A DNA stretch of 64,000 bases from Neostapfia colusana. Its lineage: Eukaryota > Streptophyta > Magnoliopsida > Poales > Poaceae. Below the pieces are notes generated by a model. It did not search any database and had not been told where the DNA came from. It saw only the letters and a program-made list of their open reading frames with translations. The stretch's first letter is position 1. Each line of letters starts with the position of its first letter. The stretch is taken from the NCBI GenBank assembly GCA_030760725.1, contig JASWHV010000012.1, positions 41,385,652-41,449,651 of the forward strand, written 5' to 3'. This document shows, piece by piece, positions 1 to 11,772 of this stretch. The translations under genes were made by a program, and so were the position numbers.

Positions 1-1340
1 GCGATGTCGCTAGGGCGTTATACTACACCAAACACGTAGCTGTTTGCGCGTACAGCACCACCGCACCGAGGAGAACACGGACCCAACCACCGATCTCGCT
101 AGAACTCGCCGGAAATATGACCTCACCATTGGTCTAGGTCAAAATCCGGCGAAAATCGAAAAACTCGATGAACAGCGGCTCTGCTCGATGGTTCTCGGTG
201 GTTCTTGGTCCTATGAACGTGCACGGGGGTATAGAAGGTGTAGGCTACATCGTGTGGGGAGTGGTTCGACATGTGCAACGAATTCGCCGAGTTTCTCCTC
301 TCGGCCATTATCGTATGTCGTCGGCAAAACTGAAATTCCGGCGAGCACGGTGCATGACACGCTGCCAGCGTTGTTGTAAAGCGAGAAGGTTTACAGGCAC
401 ACCTTTTTGCTTTTGCACCTGGGTGGGAGAAGCCCTGTGGCGGCCGGGCGATGAGTTCTCGTCGCGGCGGCTCCCTTCGGTGCTGTGGTGGAGAACCGAG
501 CTCGACGCCGGAGTTTCTGCGGAGCTAGAGCCTGGTTACCGCTTCGGCCACGTCGAGGGAGGTCCGGCGGGGCTGTAGGGCGGCTTAGCTCGGCGCGGAA
601 GCTGCTGAGGCGTCCGGGCGCCGGTGCTCCGAGGATTTCTCTCCGTGCGGCAAGAACTCGATGAGAGGCGCGAGGTAAAGATGGCAGTGGTGTGAGGTGA
701 TCGGGTGAGGCGCTGCACTCTCGGTGGAGGCGGTAAGAGCAACGAAAGATCGGTCCCAAGCAGCTCGGGAGGTGCTTCTGGGTCCTCGGTCGGCAGTGCG
801 TGGCGCCTCGCGGTGGCTCGGTGTGAGCTCGGGTGTGAACCGAGAACAGAGTGACTTAGGCAGTAAGTTAGGCCCCCTCCTCTCAATGACCAGTGGGGCC
901 CACAGCTCCCCTCTGCCCCAAAATATCTCCAAATTTTTGACACATTGTAAATTCATCTATGCTGGATCCAAATCCAAAAGCCATTTTGACATTTGACAAT
1001 TTGTGCCACAGTTTCAAGTTTAGATTCAAATTTGGATGAAATTTACAAGTTCCTTTGACATTCATATCAAAGCCCCTCCAAATTTGCTCAAAACTTGGCT
1101 CCCTCATAATTTGGACCTGAGGAATTCAAATCTGTCCTCTGATCTTTGAGTTGGCTATTGCAAATACAACTTTTCAAACAACAGTTCGAATTCCCTCTTT
1201 TGAAAGTGCCCATCTTCCTTTTGAAGTGACCCTCTTAATTCAAACTGAATTCAAAGTTTTATTGCACTTGCCCACACTTTCATGAGTAGACAAAAGTTTT
1301 TTGTAAGTCCTATTTCTTGTATTAAACTCAACTTTATTCA
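1..1340 (-). repeat. 3' LTR of element F (partial)
   Basis: GC-rich sequence (1-880) passes into AT-rich sequence (880-1340). This is the reverse-complement order of an LTR head followed by its transcribed GC block. The boundary text (gtggggcccacagctccc near 893) corresponds to similar boundaries at about 6150 and 22530. Short open frames here are not conserved among the copies and I treat them as chance. The inner end near 1340 is approximate because the usual polypurine tract is not recognisable. Confidence 0.6.
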
Positions 1341-2390
1341 TAGCTCAAGTTTTCTATTTACAAGTTTTGGGACTTTTTCACGGGGCGCGTTGTGGCGGTG
1401 GAAATGCCCGGGGTGCCGACTGCTGCTGCTGCTGCTGTCTCGGTGGTGGCATCGGCGGTCGGAACGGGGGTGCCTGAAAAGAACGTCCCCTGAACTGCTG
1501 AGGTCGCGCGCCGGTGGACGCCACTGCTGTCCGGATGGTGTCCGATACACTATGCAGTACTTTTGAGGAGCGCCACCCCCACTGCTGGGTGGAGCGCTGC
1601 GCTTCCGCTGCTCAGCTGCCAACTCCCGCTGAGCGTCCTCTTGCATGATCGCGGCATTGATGAGGTCGTTGAAGGTGCCACGATTCCATTGCACGAGATG
1701 CGTCTTCATTTCGGGGTGTAACCCCCGATAGAAGTGCTCCCGCTTCTTCTCCTCGTTGGAGATGTAGTATGACGCATATTGCGCCAAGTGGTTGAAGGCA
1801 CGGGAGTAGTCATGGGCACTCCTCCCGCCCTGCTTCAGTTCCACGAATTCTTGGAACTTCCTCTTCATTATCCCGGGAGGGATATGATAGGCGCGGAACG
1901 CCTCCTGGAACTCTTCCCATTCCACGGCATGGCCAGCCGGACGTGAGGCGACATAGTTCGCCCACCACGCACCAGCGGCACCGTGAAGTTGCTGCGCTGC
2001 GAACAAAGTCTTTTGCCGCTCCGTTCATTGGAGCAGCCCGAACTTGGACTCGATTGTCCGCAGCCAGTTGTCGGCCTCCAGTGGTTCTTCAGCTTCTGTG
2101 AACACTGGAGGGTGCGTACTCATGAAGTCCGAGTACGACACCTCACGGGGCTCACTGGGCCCCCTCTCTTGACGCCCCCCTGCCTGAGACGTATTCTGCG
2201 CGATCGTGCGGAGCAGGTCGGTCTGCTCCTCACAACCCCCCACCAGTGCCGCTATCACATCCGCTAGAGTAAGCGGAGGCGGCGGTGGTGGTTGCTGCTG
2301 CGGGGTGCTGTCGTAGGCCGGTGGCTGGGAGTCACCGCCCCCCTGTTGGCTAGAGCCACCAACCTCGTGCGTGGTCCTAGTGCGAACCAT
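1338..2390 (-). pseudogene. gag pseudogene of element F
   Basis: The capsid-like Gag starts with MVRTRTTHEVGG at 2390. It has a Pro/Gln-rich N-terminal part, then the plant Gypsy gag core (PPVFTEAEEPLEADNWL; a region like WANYVASRPAGHAVEWEEF; FVELKQGGRSAHDYSRAF). It matches the gag of element A residue for residue in many stretches. An in-frame TGA lies at 2025-2027. Near the C-terminus the frame slips, giving a Ser/His-rich tail instead of the Pro/Gln-rich region, and the CCHC knuckle is missing. The start codon is preceded directly by ggttgcag, a good 3' splice site. No pol follows. It would encode the particle structural protein but cannot be functional. Confidence 0.85.
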
Positions 2391-4240
2391 CTGCAACCAT
2401 ACGACAATTAACATCAGTCCCGCAACATATTGCATGCAGTCCAATAAAAATAGGCGTAAAACATAATGACATTGAAACATGCGATGCATCTCATATGTAG
2501 ATAATGTAATAACTTTGCATAAGCTACACCATTACCAGACCAAATACAAGCTAGTTTAATCCAACTTGATGAACCTCCTCTTTGGAAGTTCACCACAACT
2601 AGGTCTGATCACTACGAGACGTTACTATCGCGTTGTCATCACGTATACCACCCTTTTATCTTCAATACGACACAAACATGGTCTCTAGTAAAAGAAACTT
2701 GAGTGAGACCTATACTCAAATCTTTCACTAGTTGAACATAACCTCTCATGAGTAGGTTCTACCCTATTGGAAGTATTCAAACCCCCTCTAGGGTACCGCA
2801 ATCTCTCACATGAGTTCAACTGTCATTCCTCTGTCAGGATGACCATTTTCTACATATCCAAGATTTTGATCTGGTTCTGGGCATTTTCATGACTCAAGCT
2901 GAATACCAAAGTTAAAGTTAACTTCAGTATATTTCCAACGAGTACTTATTTTCCCTCAGATCAGCTCTGGTTACAAAGTTATGGTAATTCAAATTTAACA
3001 GAGTTTCTGGAAGAATTTCAACAGCACCTCCTTTGGGAAGTTGCTGTTTTCAATTCTGATTTCCACTGAATTCTGTGCTGAAATTTCAGAAACTTTAAAT
3101 TGCAAAGATGTAACACATCTTCTACCCTTTCTAAAGAGGTATCATATAAAATTTTTAGATTTTTGTACTTGGAGTTGTGTTTGAAAAACAGAACAGTCCA
3201 GAGAATGTTTCAAATCTGTCCTGGCTCTGGACAGTTTACATTTCTCTGGGATTTAAGCCATCTTAAGTTGTGATTCAGCTCTGGAAGTCCACAACAAAGT
3301 TGTAGAGTACTTAAATACCTTTTCAGAACTATATACCACACTTCCATTGACTAAATGATCTGTGAGTTATGCCCTGTCAAAGTTCAGCAAACTTGCTGCC
3401 AAAACAGAGCACTCTGTTTTTCAATCCTTTGGACTGCACTGCTAAGCTATCAAATTTTTCTCTATCCAACCAGGGCCCTAAATATTGCAACCTAGTGATT
3501 TTAGTTCCTTGTTATTATTACCTTTCACGCACATGCCTATACTATGTCGGTACTACGTTCCTTACAAAACAAAATCCTAACCGGAATATACCGGCATATA
3601 CGTCTCAATTGTGGCACTAAACGGTCTCTTACACACGTTTACTACACGTATACATACGTGGTTAGTACCTACAGAAGACCACACAATAGTGATGCACTCA
3701 AAGGTTGTTTTCATTTCAGGCAGGTCCATATTTGAAATTAAATACAAACGCCCGTATCATTGCCATACGGCCGTCCTTGAGTTAAGTCACGTCTCAAGGT
3801 ACGTGATCGTGTTTCAACACTACACGACGGGGAACCCGAGTTTGTCATGAATGGGTCGTCACGGTTGGGAATGTTATCAACCCAACAAATACCACCTACT
3901 TCCCTGCAGGGCACGCCGATGGCAAGTGCTGCGTATGTCCTCCTGGGCTATTTCTAGACAAACACACTCTCGCGTTACTGACCACGAGATGGGGTGTCCA
4001 CTTACTTGCCTAATGCACTCTAGGGATCAGCGTTTCATATTAACTCAGGAACATAAAGAGTCCAAGAGTTTCATATTGACATCTCACCCCAAGCTGTGAG
4101 ACCAATCCCTAAACCACGTTCCTCGTCAGGGGAGCTAACCGGAATTGAACCGCTTTCGGTGGCGTTCCTTACCATTCTTACCAAAGCGTAGGTGCGTCGT
4201 TACATAATTGATTAGGTGCTAAGTGGTCTCTATATTGACC
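2391..4240 (-). other. Non-coding leader between primer site and gag of element F
   Basis: This stretch of about 1.8 kb has no convincing ORF. On the minus strand it is alignable by eye with the leader of element A (11773-13521), for example around 4130-4200 against 11930-11990 and 3020-3360 against 12780-12960. The primer binding site expected at its upstream end is gone. Confidence 0.6.
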
Positions 4241-4244
4241 ACCT

Positions 4245-6769
4245 CAAGTGGTTAAACAGAACAGGGGTGATCCAGAGCTCCAATGGAGCTGAGATTTTTT
4301 GTGTGAGTTCCTTGTCACAAGCAAACCCTCTGGACCAAAGATTAGCACTTTTCAGTGAGTAGTTTGTTCAGAATGATTTTCTAAGCAATTAAGCAAAGAA
4401 GAATTAGTTCTGGGATAACACCCATGTTCATGCCAAACTTAGTGAACTAAAATTTCACTTATAGCTCATAGAGTTTGCATGAATTTTTCTGGCATTTTTG
4501 GAGCTAAGGTTTGTCCAGAACTGAATTTCCAAGTTTTGGAAATTCTCTGAAAATGTTTCTGTATTCAATTGAACACAGCACCTTCAAATCTGAATTTCCC
4601 TGATCAAATCAACTCCAAATGGTCTGAACCTTTTACAGGGGTTCACTAATATCCTAAAGAATATTATAGCAAAATTTGAGGATTTTTGGATGAACCAAAC
4701 TCCTTCTAAAATTCCTTTGCTGAAAAGCTTTAAAGAATTTTCCAGAATTAAATATTGGGTTTCATACAAATTAGGTTTCATATTTGGATAGTACTCTATT
4801 AGAGGAATCTAACAAAATTTGTTTCACAATTTTTGGATTCTCCTACCCCAGGTAGTGGCTATTTGAACTTTGAACTGAAATCTGAAAATCCTAAAAATGT
4901 TCAAATGCTGACTGTGGGTCCAGGGGACCATGTGTCACTTGCCGGGACGAGCCACACGGGGCTACTGGACATTTCCCGCGCAGCCACAAGAGATCCCAGC
5001 CGCAGCAGATCAGAACCGAACTCACTGTCTCTGACATGCGGGACCCGCCGGGTCGTCTTCCACCTCCGGCCAAACAGAGGCCCGCGGCGGCGTCCTCCGG
5101 CGAGCGTCGCCGGAATCGCTTTCCCGGCCATCTCCCGACCTCAGACTCGCCGCCCCACCCTAACTCGCGACGCTGAACTCGGCTCAGGGGTCGCCGGCGG
5201 CCGTAGCTCACCGGAACAGGGTGCCCGACGGTGGCAGCGGCTGTTAGGGTCCGGCGTGGTCGGGAATGCGCTACACCGCATCAAAACGATCGGAGAGCAC
5301 CGCGGGAGCTCGAGGGTGTCAAAAATGGCCCCCAAACCCCGTGAAAAGGTCGGCAACATAGAGCTCCACGGTGACCCGAGCTGTTATTCCATGGTGGCCC
5401 GAAAAACAACAAGAACCCGGTCATTTCTGGACCATACCACTTGATTCTTGCTCGAGGAGGGCAGCTAGGAAGTGAGGAAGGTGTGTGCAAGCTCGCCCGA
5501 GCTGGGGTGGACCGTGAAATCCTAATTTCGGAGTAGACCAAACCCTACCCGCATGCACTAGCTTTCGGGAACCTTGGGAATTCTCCACGCTCGATCGATC
5601 ATTTGCCATGAGGGTTGCAGCTACACGATCTGGAGGGGAAGGCGCACCTTTTTTGTGTAGAGAACGGGCGGTGAAAGCGGCTGTGGTGTGCTGTCCACGG
5701 AGAGCAACTTCGGTTTCCCGCCGGTGGGCTGCGGTTCTTGGCGGTGATCATCGATTTGTGGCTGAACGAAGCGCCAACACCGCGAAGTAGCAGGGTGGGT
5801 AGCTAGAGCACGCGCTGGTGCTCACTTTTTGTGTTGGTGGCTCAGGCAAAGGCCGAGCAGGCGCCGCCGTACGGGGGGAATCAGAGGAGCGGTGCCGGTG
5901 AGCAAAACAGAGCCGGTGCGGTGCTATTCGTGCAGAGGAAGCAATGCGTACGGCTCAGCTGCGTGGAGAGGGGGTCACGTAGAGGAGGGGCGAGCTGCTG
6001 CCCTGTTGCCAGCGCGATAGAGGAAACCAGGAGGTGGCTTCCCGGGCGGTGGCGCGCGCGGCAGCTGGGCTGTTCGAGCGAGTCCCCTCAGTTGACTGAG
6101 AGGCAGAGGGAAAACTTGGGGGTTAAGTCTATTCCATCCAATGACATGTGGGCCCCACTGATCAGTACCCCCTCATCTCTCAAAAGATCTCCAAAACTTG
6201 GGAAGTGATCAATTCAAATGTTTGAAGTCTCAAACTGAGCTACATTTGCATTGTTGGACAAATTTCCCCCAAATTCAAATGTATATTTGAATTCTTTGCA
6301 CATTTGGATCCTTTTTGGAAAAATGGGGAGCAAACCTTTTCAAAAATTACTGAAACTTTGCCTACCCACTAATTTGGACCTAAGGAATCCAAATATGCAC
6401 TTTGATTCTTGTGTTAGCTGCTGCAACCAAGAGTTTGAATACAACAGTTTTGGATCACCATTATGTCCTCCCCACATTTGAATTTCAAGTTGGACATTAG
6501 TTCAAATTCTGATTTTCAAACCCTCCCCTTGCACTTGAGTACTTCAACTCAGTGGTCTTAATCCAGCTAGAGTCCAAACATGTAAATGACTGTAAGTTGG
6601 TTTTAGCACAGCCTCTCATGTGTTGTCCTATGTGTAGAAAGTTTGAACCAATACCCTTTTGATGGAGGTTACTTGCTCTTCACAATTCTTCACAAGATAT
6701 TCACCACAAAACTGTGGTGTTGTGAGGTGATGAAAAGTTTTTGCAAGTCCCTTTTCTTGGGCTTTTACA
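4245..6769 (-). repeat. 5' LTR of element F, 3' third missing
   Basis: Minus-strand order: LTR start at 6769 (TGTAAAAGCC), AT-rich head to about 6150, GC-rich block to about 4970, AT-rich intron-like part to about 4270. The small exons and LTR terminus found in A and G are absent. The segment is a diverged copy of LTR H (6770-7982 plus 21886-23150), so the same sequence order appears twice in tandem here. ORFs in the GC block look like compositional artefacts. Confidence 0.6.
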
Positions 6770-7982
6770 CCTAATGACTGTGAAATGTTTACTGTGGTTT
6801 GGTTACAACCTAAACAGAGACTTGGCCAAGTTTTAGTTGCAGCAAAGCTCATTTGAGCCCTCCACAAATAATTATGTACTTGACCTTAATTGGAGCTCTT
6901 AGGGTTTTCTAGGAATTTTAATGGAGTAAGCCATGACTTTCTGAAAACTAGATTTTCAGAGGGTTCTAATGGAGTTGGTCTAACTTAATTTGAAGGTTCC
7001 TAGCTAAAGATATGAGCTAAACAATTTCAGAGAAATTCTGAAAATGTTTCTGGACATTTTCTATTTTCTCTGGAACAGTTTTATTAATCACACCATTAGG
7101 TGGATCAAATGAGCTCAAATGGATCTGAAATTTTTATGGTAGCTCAGGGATATTTTGGTGAACATCCCAGCAAAATTTCAGAATTTTCCTCCAAAGAATT
7201 CTCCAGTTAAAATTCCAAACAGTTTAAACTTTGAGGAATTAATTCTGGATAAATAAGGATTTTTATGAAGTGAAACTTGATTTGCTGGAAAGTACTCAGA
7301 GAGCTGAATCCAAGAAAATTTGGTTCACTCGATTTGGATGTTCCTACAGAGAGCTATGAATTTTCAAAGTGTGAGCAATAACTGGAATTGTTTTCCTACT
7401 GAAAACTCTACTGGGCCCGTTTATTTAAATGAGAGCCAATCAGAAAAGGGCCACACACGGGCCACAGCCTTCCAGCGTGCCAACACACCGGATCCCAGCC
7501 ACACTCGATCGGGGATTTAAATTTTTGAGCTGCTGACAGCCGGGGCCCACCCCCTTCGTCTTCCTTCCGCCGGCGCTCAGCGCGCGCGCCGCCCCCCTCG
7601 CCGGAGCAGAGATGGTGCTCGCCGGACTGTCGCTGCCGTCCACCGCACGAGCTAGGACTCGCCGCCAGGGGGTTATCGACATCCAGGAACACGTCTGTGG
7701 GGTCAGTTCGAGCTGATGGTAACCGGAAATACCCCGGCGACGTGCGGCGGCCTCGGTTGAGGTTCGGCGCCGTCGGCCGTGGGTTCTAACCCGCCAAGAC
7801 CTCGAACAAACAGCTCTACAGTATCAGTACACCTCTAGGAAGCTCGGCAAGGCCTCAAAGGTGTTCAAAAATGGCGGCAAGTTGGTCGGCACCATGTGAC
7901 CGATCGTGCCCGCCATGAACGCCTTTGATCGAGCTCAAAATCCATCACTCCTAGCCGGTTTCATGCAATGGATGCTAAAAGG
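6770..7982 (-). repeat. LTR H, left part (reverse)
   Basis: From 6770 to about 7480 this is the reverse complement of the intron-like AT-rich part of LTR G (about 24640-24000): both carry tttgatccacctaatgg or its complement, and the same order of blocks. From 7480 to 7982 it is GC-rich. It is cut on the left by element F and on the right by element A, and continues at 21886. Confidence 0.65.
7978..7982. repeat. Target-site duplication of element A, left copy (AAAGG)
   Basis: The five bases AAAGG directly precede the TG of the 5' LTR and are repeated exactly after the CA of the 3' LTR at 21881-21885. A 5-bp duplication is standard for Ty3/Gypsy integrase. Confidence 0.95.
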
Positions 7983-10900
7983 TGTAAAATCCCCAAAATG
8001 TGGCAGCAAGGAAGTTCAGCTCATGTACACTTAGGAAAAATGAGGGGAATTAAAACTTTGAATTATAACGGTGTAAGTTCAAAGTGAGGGTTAGACTCCT
8101 CAAAAACATCCAAACATGGAGATCTAAATTCATAACCTGGGTCTTCATATTTCAAATATTCGACCTTCCAAATTTCAGCTCATTTGGAGGAGTTTTGATA
8201 TTTGTTTGGGATTAAAAGGAAAAGCCCTCTAATCTGAATTTCAAATTCAGTTTCAAATTCCAATTCCCTCAATTTGCAAATTTGGCTCCACAAATATGTT
8301 CTCCACATTTGAATGAGCAGCCATGCCAAAAATTGGAAACTTTGGAGCTGGTTTGCTATGTTTCTGGGGCAATACAAAATGGAGAATTCAAACTCCATTT
8401 CAAATTCAAATGGTCAAATACAATTCAAACTTTCACATCAGAATTCAAATCATTTGAATTCAGAAAGTTTAAACCATGACTTGCTGTGGAAATCTAGCCT
8501 TGAATGTTGAGTTGCTGGGGAAGAAATATCAGTGGAAATTGGATAGAAATTAGAGGTGCAGGGACCCCTTTGTCAGCCACACAAATGTCCACCGCCTCTG
8601 CAAAATTTCGTCGAACTGTGAGCGCTCGACAGCTCTCGGTTGCAACCCGCTCCTCAGAAACACCGCGCCACCTCCTGTTGCCTCGGCTATCTGCTCAGCC
8701 CTCCATGCCACAGCAGCAGAACACTTCACTTTGCCCTCTTGGTCTTCAACCGACGTGCTTCCCAGCCCTCTGCTCGAGTGCACAAGCAAGAACACAGAGC
8801 CACACTGGTCTGCTCGGGTCACCGTTGCTGCTTCATGTCTTCCGGCCGCCCCAACGTCTCTCCCGCACGTCCAGCACCTCCCTAAGGTGTGCCAAGGTGT
8901 GTAGATCATGATTCTGTAGTCCCCTTGCTCTTCCCCTTCGCCGGCTAGCCGGAATTCGGATTTTACCGCCGGAGTACGTGTTGAACCGACGTGAGCCAAA
9001 TCTGGAAATTCATCCAACATGGTTGATCATCGGTTCTATAATTCAAGACACAGAAACTAGTGACCCTAGCGCCCTCTCACGCCAAAGCACGGGTTAAACC
9101 AGCCATCGCACGCCCCGGGCGACGAGAAATCGCCGGCGGCGGCAAAAACGGGTCGGTTCTCCGGTGAACCCTATTTTCCGGCCATTTGCTGCAAGGTTTA
9201 GCCTGCGTTCCATGTTCCCCGATCATTGGTGATGCTTTAGGGCAAGGTAGATCGCCGGGAGAAGCTTCGGACACGCCAGAACACATTGATGCCGAGCTCC
9301 CGAGCCGCCCCACCAGTGCCGACCTGTTTTCGGCCGTTTTCATGCGCGGAAACCTTGCCCGGAAGCTGCGCCATGTTCCCAGGAGCATGTAGGGCGAAAC
9401 CGGAGCTAATTTGGTGGAGAAATGAGGGAGAAAGAGCCATGCCATGATCTGAGCTTGTGTGCACGCGCATCTCTGGCGGGAGGTTGAAGAAAGACCTGAC
9501 GAGTGGGCCCCCTGTTAAGTCTCTGCGTTGGTTTCAAACAGAGAGCTAATCAAGTTTGAAAAATCCATAACTTTGTGTAGACAACTCGAAAAAGGGTGAG
9601 ACCAATTTTGTTGGAATCCTCATGAGGAGTACTTCACATAGAAATAAATTGCTTGCTATGAAAATGCCCAGGAATTTCTGGAGAATTGTTTTAATAAATC
9701 CTTTAGGGATTTATTACAGGAGCAATTCTTTATGAAATATTCCCAAATTTGGGAAGCTAGTCCTTTTCATAGTAACTGATCTCCAGTAAAAATTTGAGCT
9801 TCATTTGAGTTCATTTGGTAGGCTAAATTGCCTTCCAAAGTTCAGCCTTTATTTGGAAATTTAAATTTAATCAGAAACTTTTCAGAACTCATGTCCAACT
9901 TCAAAAATTCATATCTCTCTGTTGGTAGCTCCAAAAATGGTAAAACAAATTTTTGTAGAACCATGGAGACTTAACCTAATCATATCTTCCACTTTTAGCT
10001 ATGTCAAAACTCCTGATTTGGGCTCAAAATTCAGAGAAGCCTTGTACTTGTAGGAATTTTAGAGACTACATTGTGCAATGACATTTCTCCAAATTTTGCT
10101 CAGATCATCCTTAGAAGGTCTAGTCTTCACTGTAAAAATCCCAAAGCCAATTAAGGATCCTAAATAGCAGTAGCTATGAATAGAAGTCTACTTCTTATAA
10201 GTCTTTAATACTTATACACATATTTTGCTACATTTCATTTAGTGACCGAAGTTGAGTACGCACCGGAGCCCTTGGACGTCCTCCCACCTGAAGCTAACTT
10301 CCCATTTGACTCACAACCAGGCAAGCCCCGGTTTGCACTTAAGTACCTTTTATAAAATTCTTTATTTGTATCACTTATGTCTAGGGTGAATGTTTGCATT
10401 AGAGTTAAGGTGTTTGAATCCCCACTTGCATAACCTTTTAAATCCTATGAAGGGTTGGGTAGCTTACATAGGCGACGAGCAGAAAAGGCCCCGCTAATGT
10501 GCTTAGGACCTCGGTAGAAGTCGAGTAGTTGGAATCTACTTGCGAGGTAAGGTTTATCACACAGTTTGGTCAGAATAGAAAATGGCTTAAGAGTGGTGAA
10601 AATGAGACCCAGCAGGGGGGATAGGAAGCAGTGAGCGGAGGTCTCACGTGCGTAGCCCTGTTGGTGTCGATTGAGGACCGAGTCGTGTTCGGGCCTGCTG
10701 AACAAGTATCGAACAGTACCGGATGGCATACTGCCATAAGCAGGAAACCGATGTAAATGGTTAACCTGGGTGCCGAGGCTTACCCAACCGTAATCAGGAG
10801 TGGGTTGAGGGTAGCAAGGTGTAAATCTGCCAGTGGGCACAGTCACGCTCCACGCGGGGACCTCCTACCCGTTACGGATGGACCGGTTCGGCATTTGGAT

Positions 10901-11755
10901 TGCCTTTGAAAGGTTGTTGCATACAACAGAGTAGGAAGGGGTGTGGAATCACGCTTCTGAAAGTGGGTGTATGCAACGTGTTGTCCGGGTGTCTCCTGAT
11001 TGCAATCACTGTCCCTCGCGGTTATTTGAGTACCACTTGTTCACTGTTTCGTGACGTAGTAAGAAGTGAAGTAAGCCAGTTGAATGATAATATGCTGTGG
11101 TGATATATTAATGTCTTGAATACCTTGATTGCTGTAGATGTAGAGCTAATTAAGTTTACTTCCCGCTTTGGGCATCACCACATCGGAGGAAAGCGTTTCT
11201 TGTTTGATTGTGGACTTCCGATGTGAGAGCTGCCTAAGGCACATGAATTTGCTGCTATAAAACTGAAAGTAAGGATCAACTTATAGGCGTGTCTTTTTTG
11301 CAAAGTCCATTGTCCTATTTTACACATCCATGCATGTAGAGTTCCATGCCTAGGCTAGATGGTTAAGCCTTGCTGAGCCATCGTGCTCACGGTTGCAATA
11401 TTTGAGCTGTATGCAGGTGAGAGCTATGAGGAGGGTTCCGAGGACGAGGCATTGCCCCCGTCAGGGTACACGGCCGAGATGGAGCCCTGCACGCTGCCGT
11501 GATCTCCGGTTTCATGCTGCTAGCGTGTAGCGTCCCCGGGCTGGACGGCTGCACTGTGCATAGTTAGGATGAGAGGCTACTATTGTACATTACTTCCGCT
11601 GTATAGTTATATTCTGTAAAAGACTTCCGCTGTTTTATATCAAATAAAAGTTTGTATGTTGCTCTTTAATCTTTTCGTGTGTGCTGTTCGGTGCCGCATC
11701 GTACGGCACCACCCTATGCGATCCTGGAGTGGGTGAACCACGGGGTGGTCCCACA
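7983..11755 (+). repeat. 5' LTR of element A
   Basis: It begins TGTAAAATCCCC and ends GGTCCCACA. Layout: AT-rich head (to about 8560), GC-rich block (to about 9530), AT-rich intron-like part, exon-like E1 (10243-10320), a conserved middle (10440-11100), exon-like E2 (11417-11502 to its stop), polyadenylation signal AATAAA at 11643-11648, then the terminus. I could not place a TATA box with confidence. Open frames in the GC block (for example 8504-8911 and the complementary 8550-9020) are similar in both LTRs simply because the DNA is duplicated, and have no recognisable domain. Confidence 0.95.
10243..11502 (+). other. Putative spliced LTR ORF, exons E1+E2 (element A 5' LTR)
   Basis: E1 is 10243-10320, between an acceptor (ttcatttag) and a GC-type donor (CCAG/GCAAGC). 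E2 is 11417-11502, after acceptor tatgcag, ending in TGA. E1 is open only in the frame that leaves two bases at its start and one at its end. E2 starts with two bases, so the frame runs through. The peptide is acidic and Pro-rich (TEVEYAPEPLDVLPPE in E1; ESYEEGSEDEALPPSGYTAE in E2). No in-frame ATG is visible, so the translation start is unknown. It resembles no protein I recognise; the call rests on conserved phase among families. Confidence 0.45.
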
Positions 11756-11759
11756 GACG

Positions 11760-11772
11760 TGGTATCAGAGCC
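11760..11772 (+). other. Primer binding site of element A
   Basis: TGGTATCAGAGCC, four bases after the LTR end, is complementary to the 3' end of plant initiator tRNA-Met, which primes minus-strand synthesis in many plant LTR elements. Confidence 0.95.

Larger units (their letters stand above)
1..6769 (-). mobile_element. Element F: decayed reverse Ty3/Gypsy chromovirus, internally deleted
   Basis: Read on the minus strand, the order is: 5' LTR start at 6769, AT-rich LTR head, GC-rich block, AT-rich intron-like part, non-coding leader, gag, then the head of a 3' LTR running off the left edge. Pol is absent between gag and the 3' LTR. The LTR tail and primer site are missing between about 4270 and 4240. 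The gag and leader are diverged relatives of element A. The LTR start reads TGTAAAAGCCC on the minus strand, close to the TGTAAAATCCCC of A. It sits inside the intron-like part of LTR H. The family call is firm; the exact internal deletion points are estimates. Confidence 0.7.

Noticed and set aside
4833..5444. 203-codon ORF in the GC-rich block of LTR F
   Set aside because: No domain, not conserved in the equivalent blocks of A, G or H, and antisense to the element.
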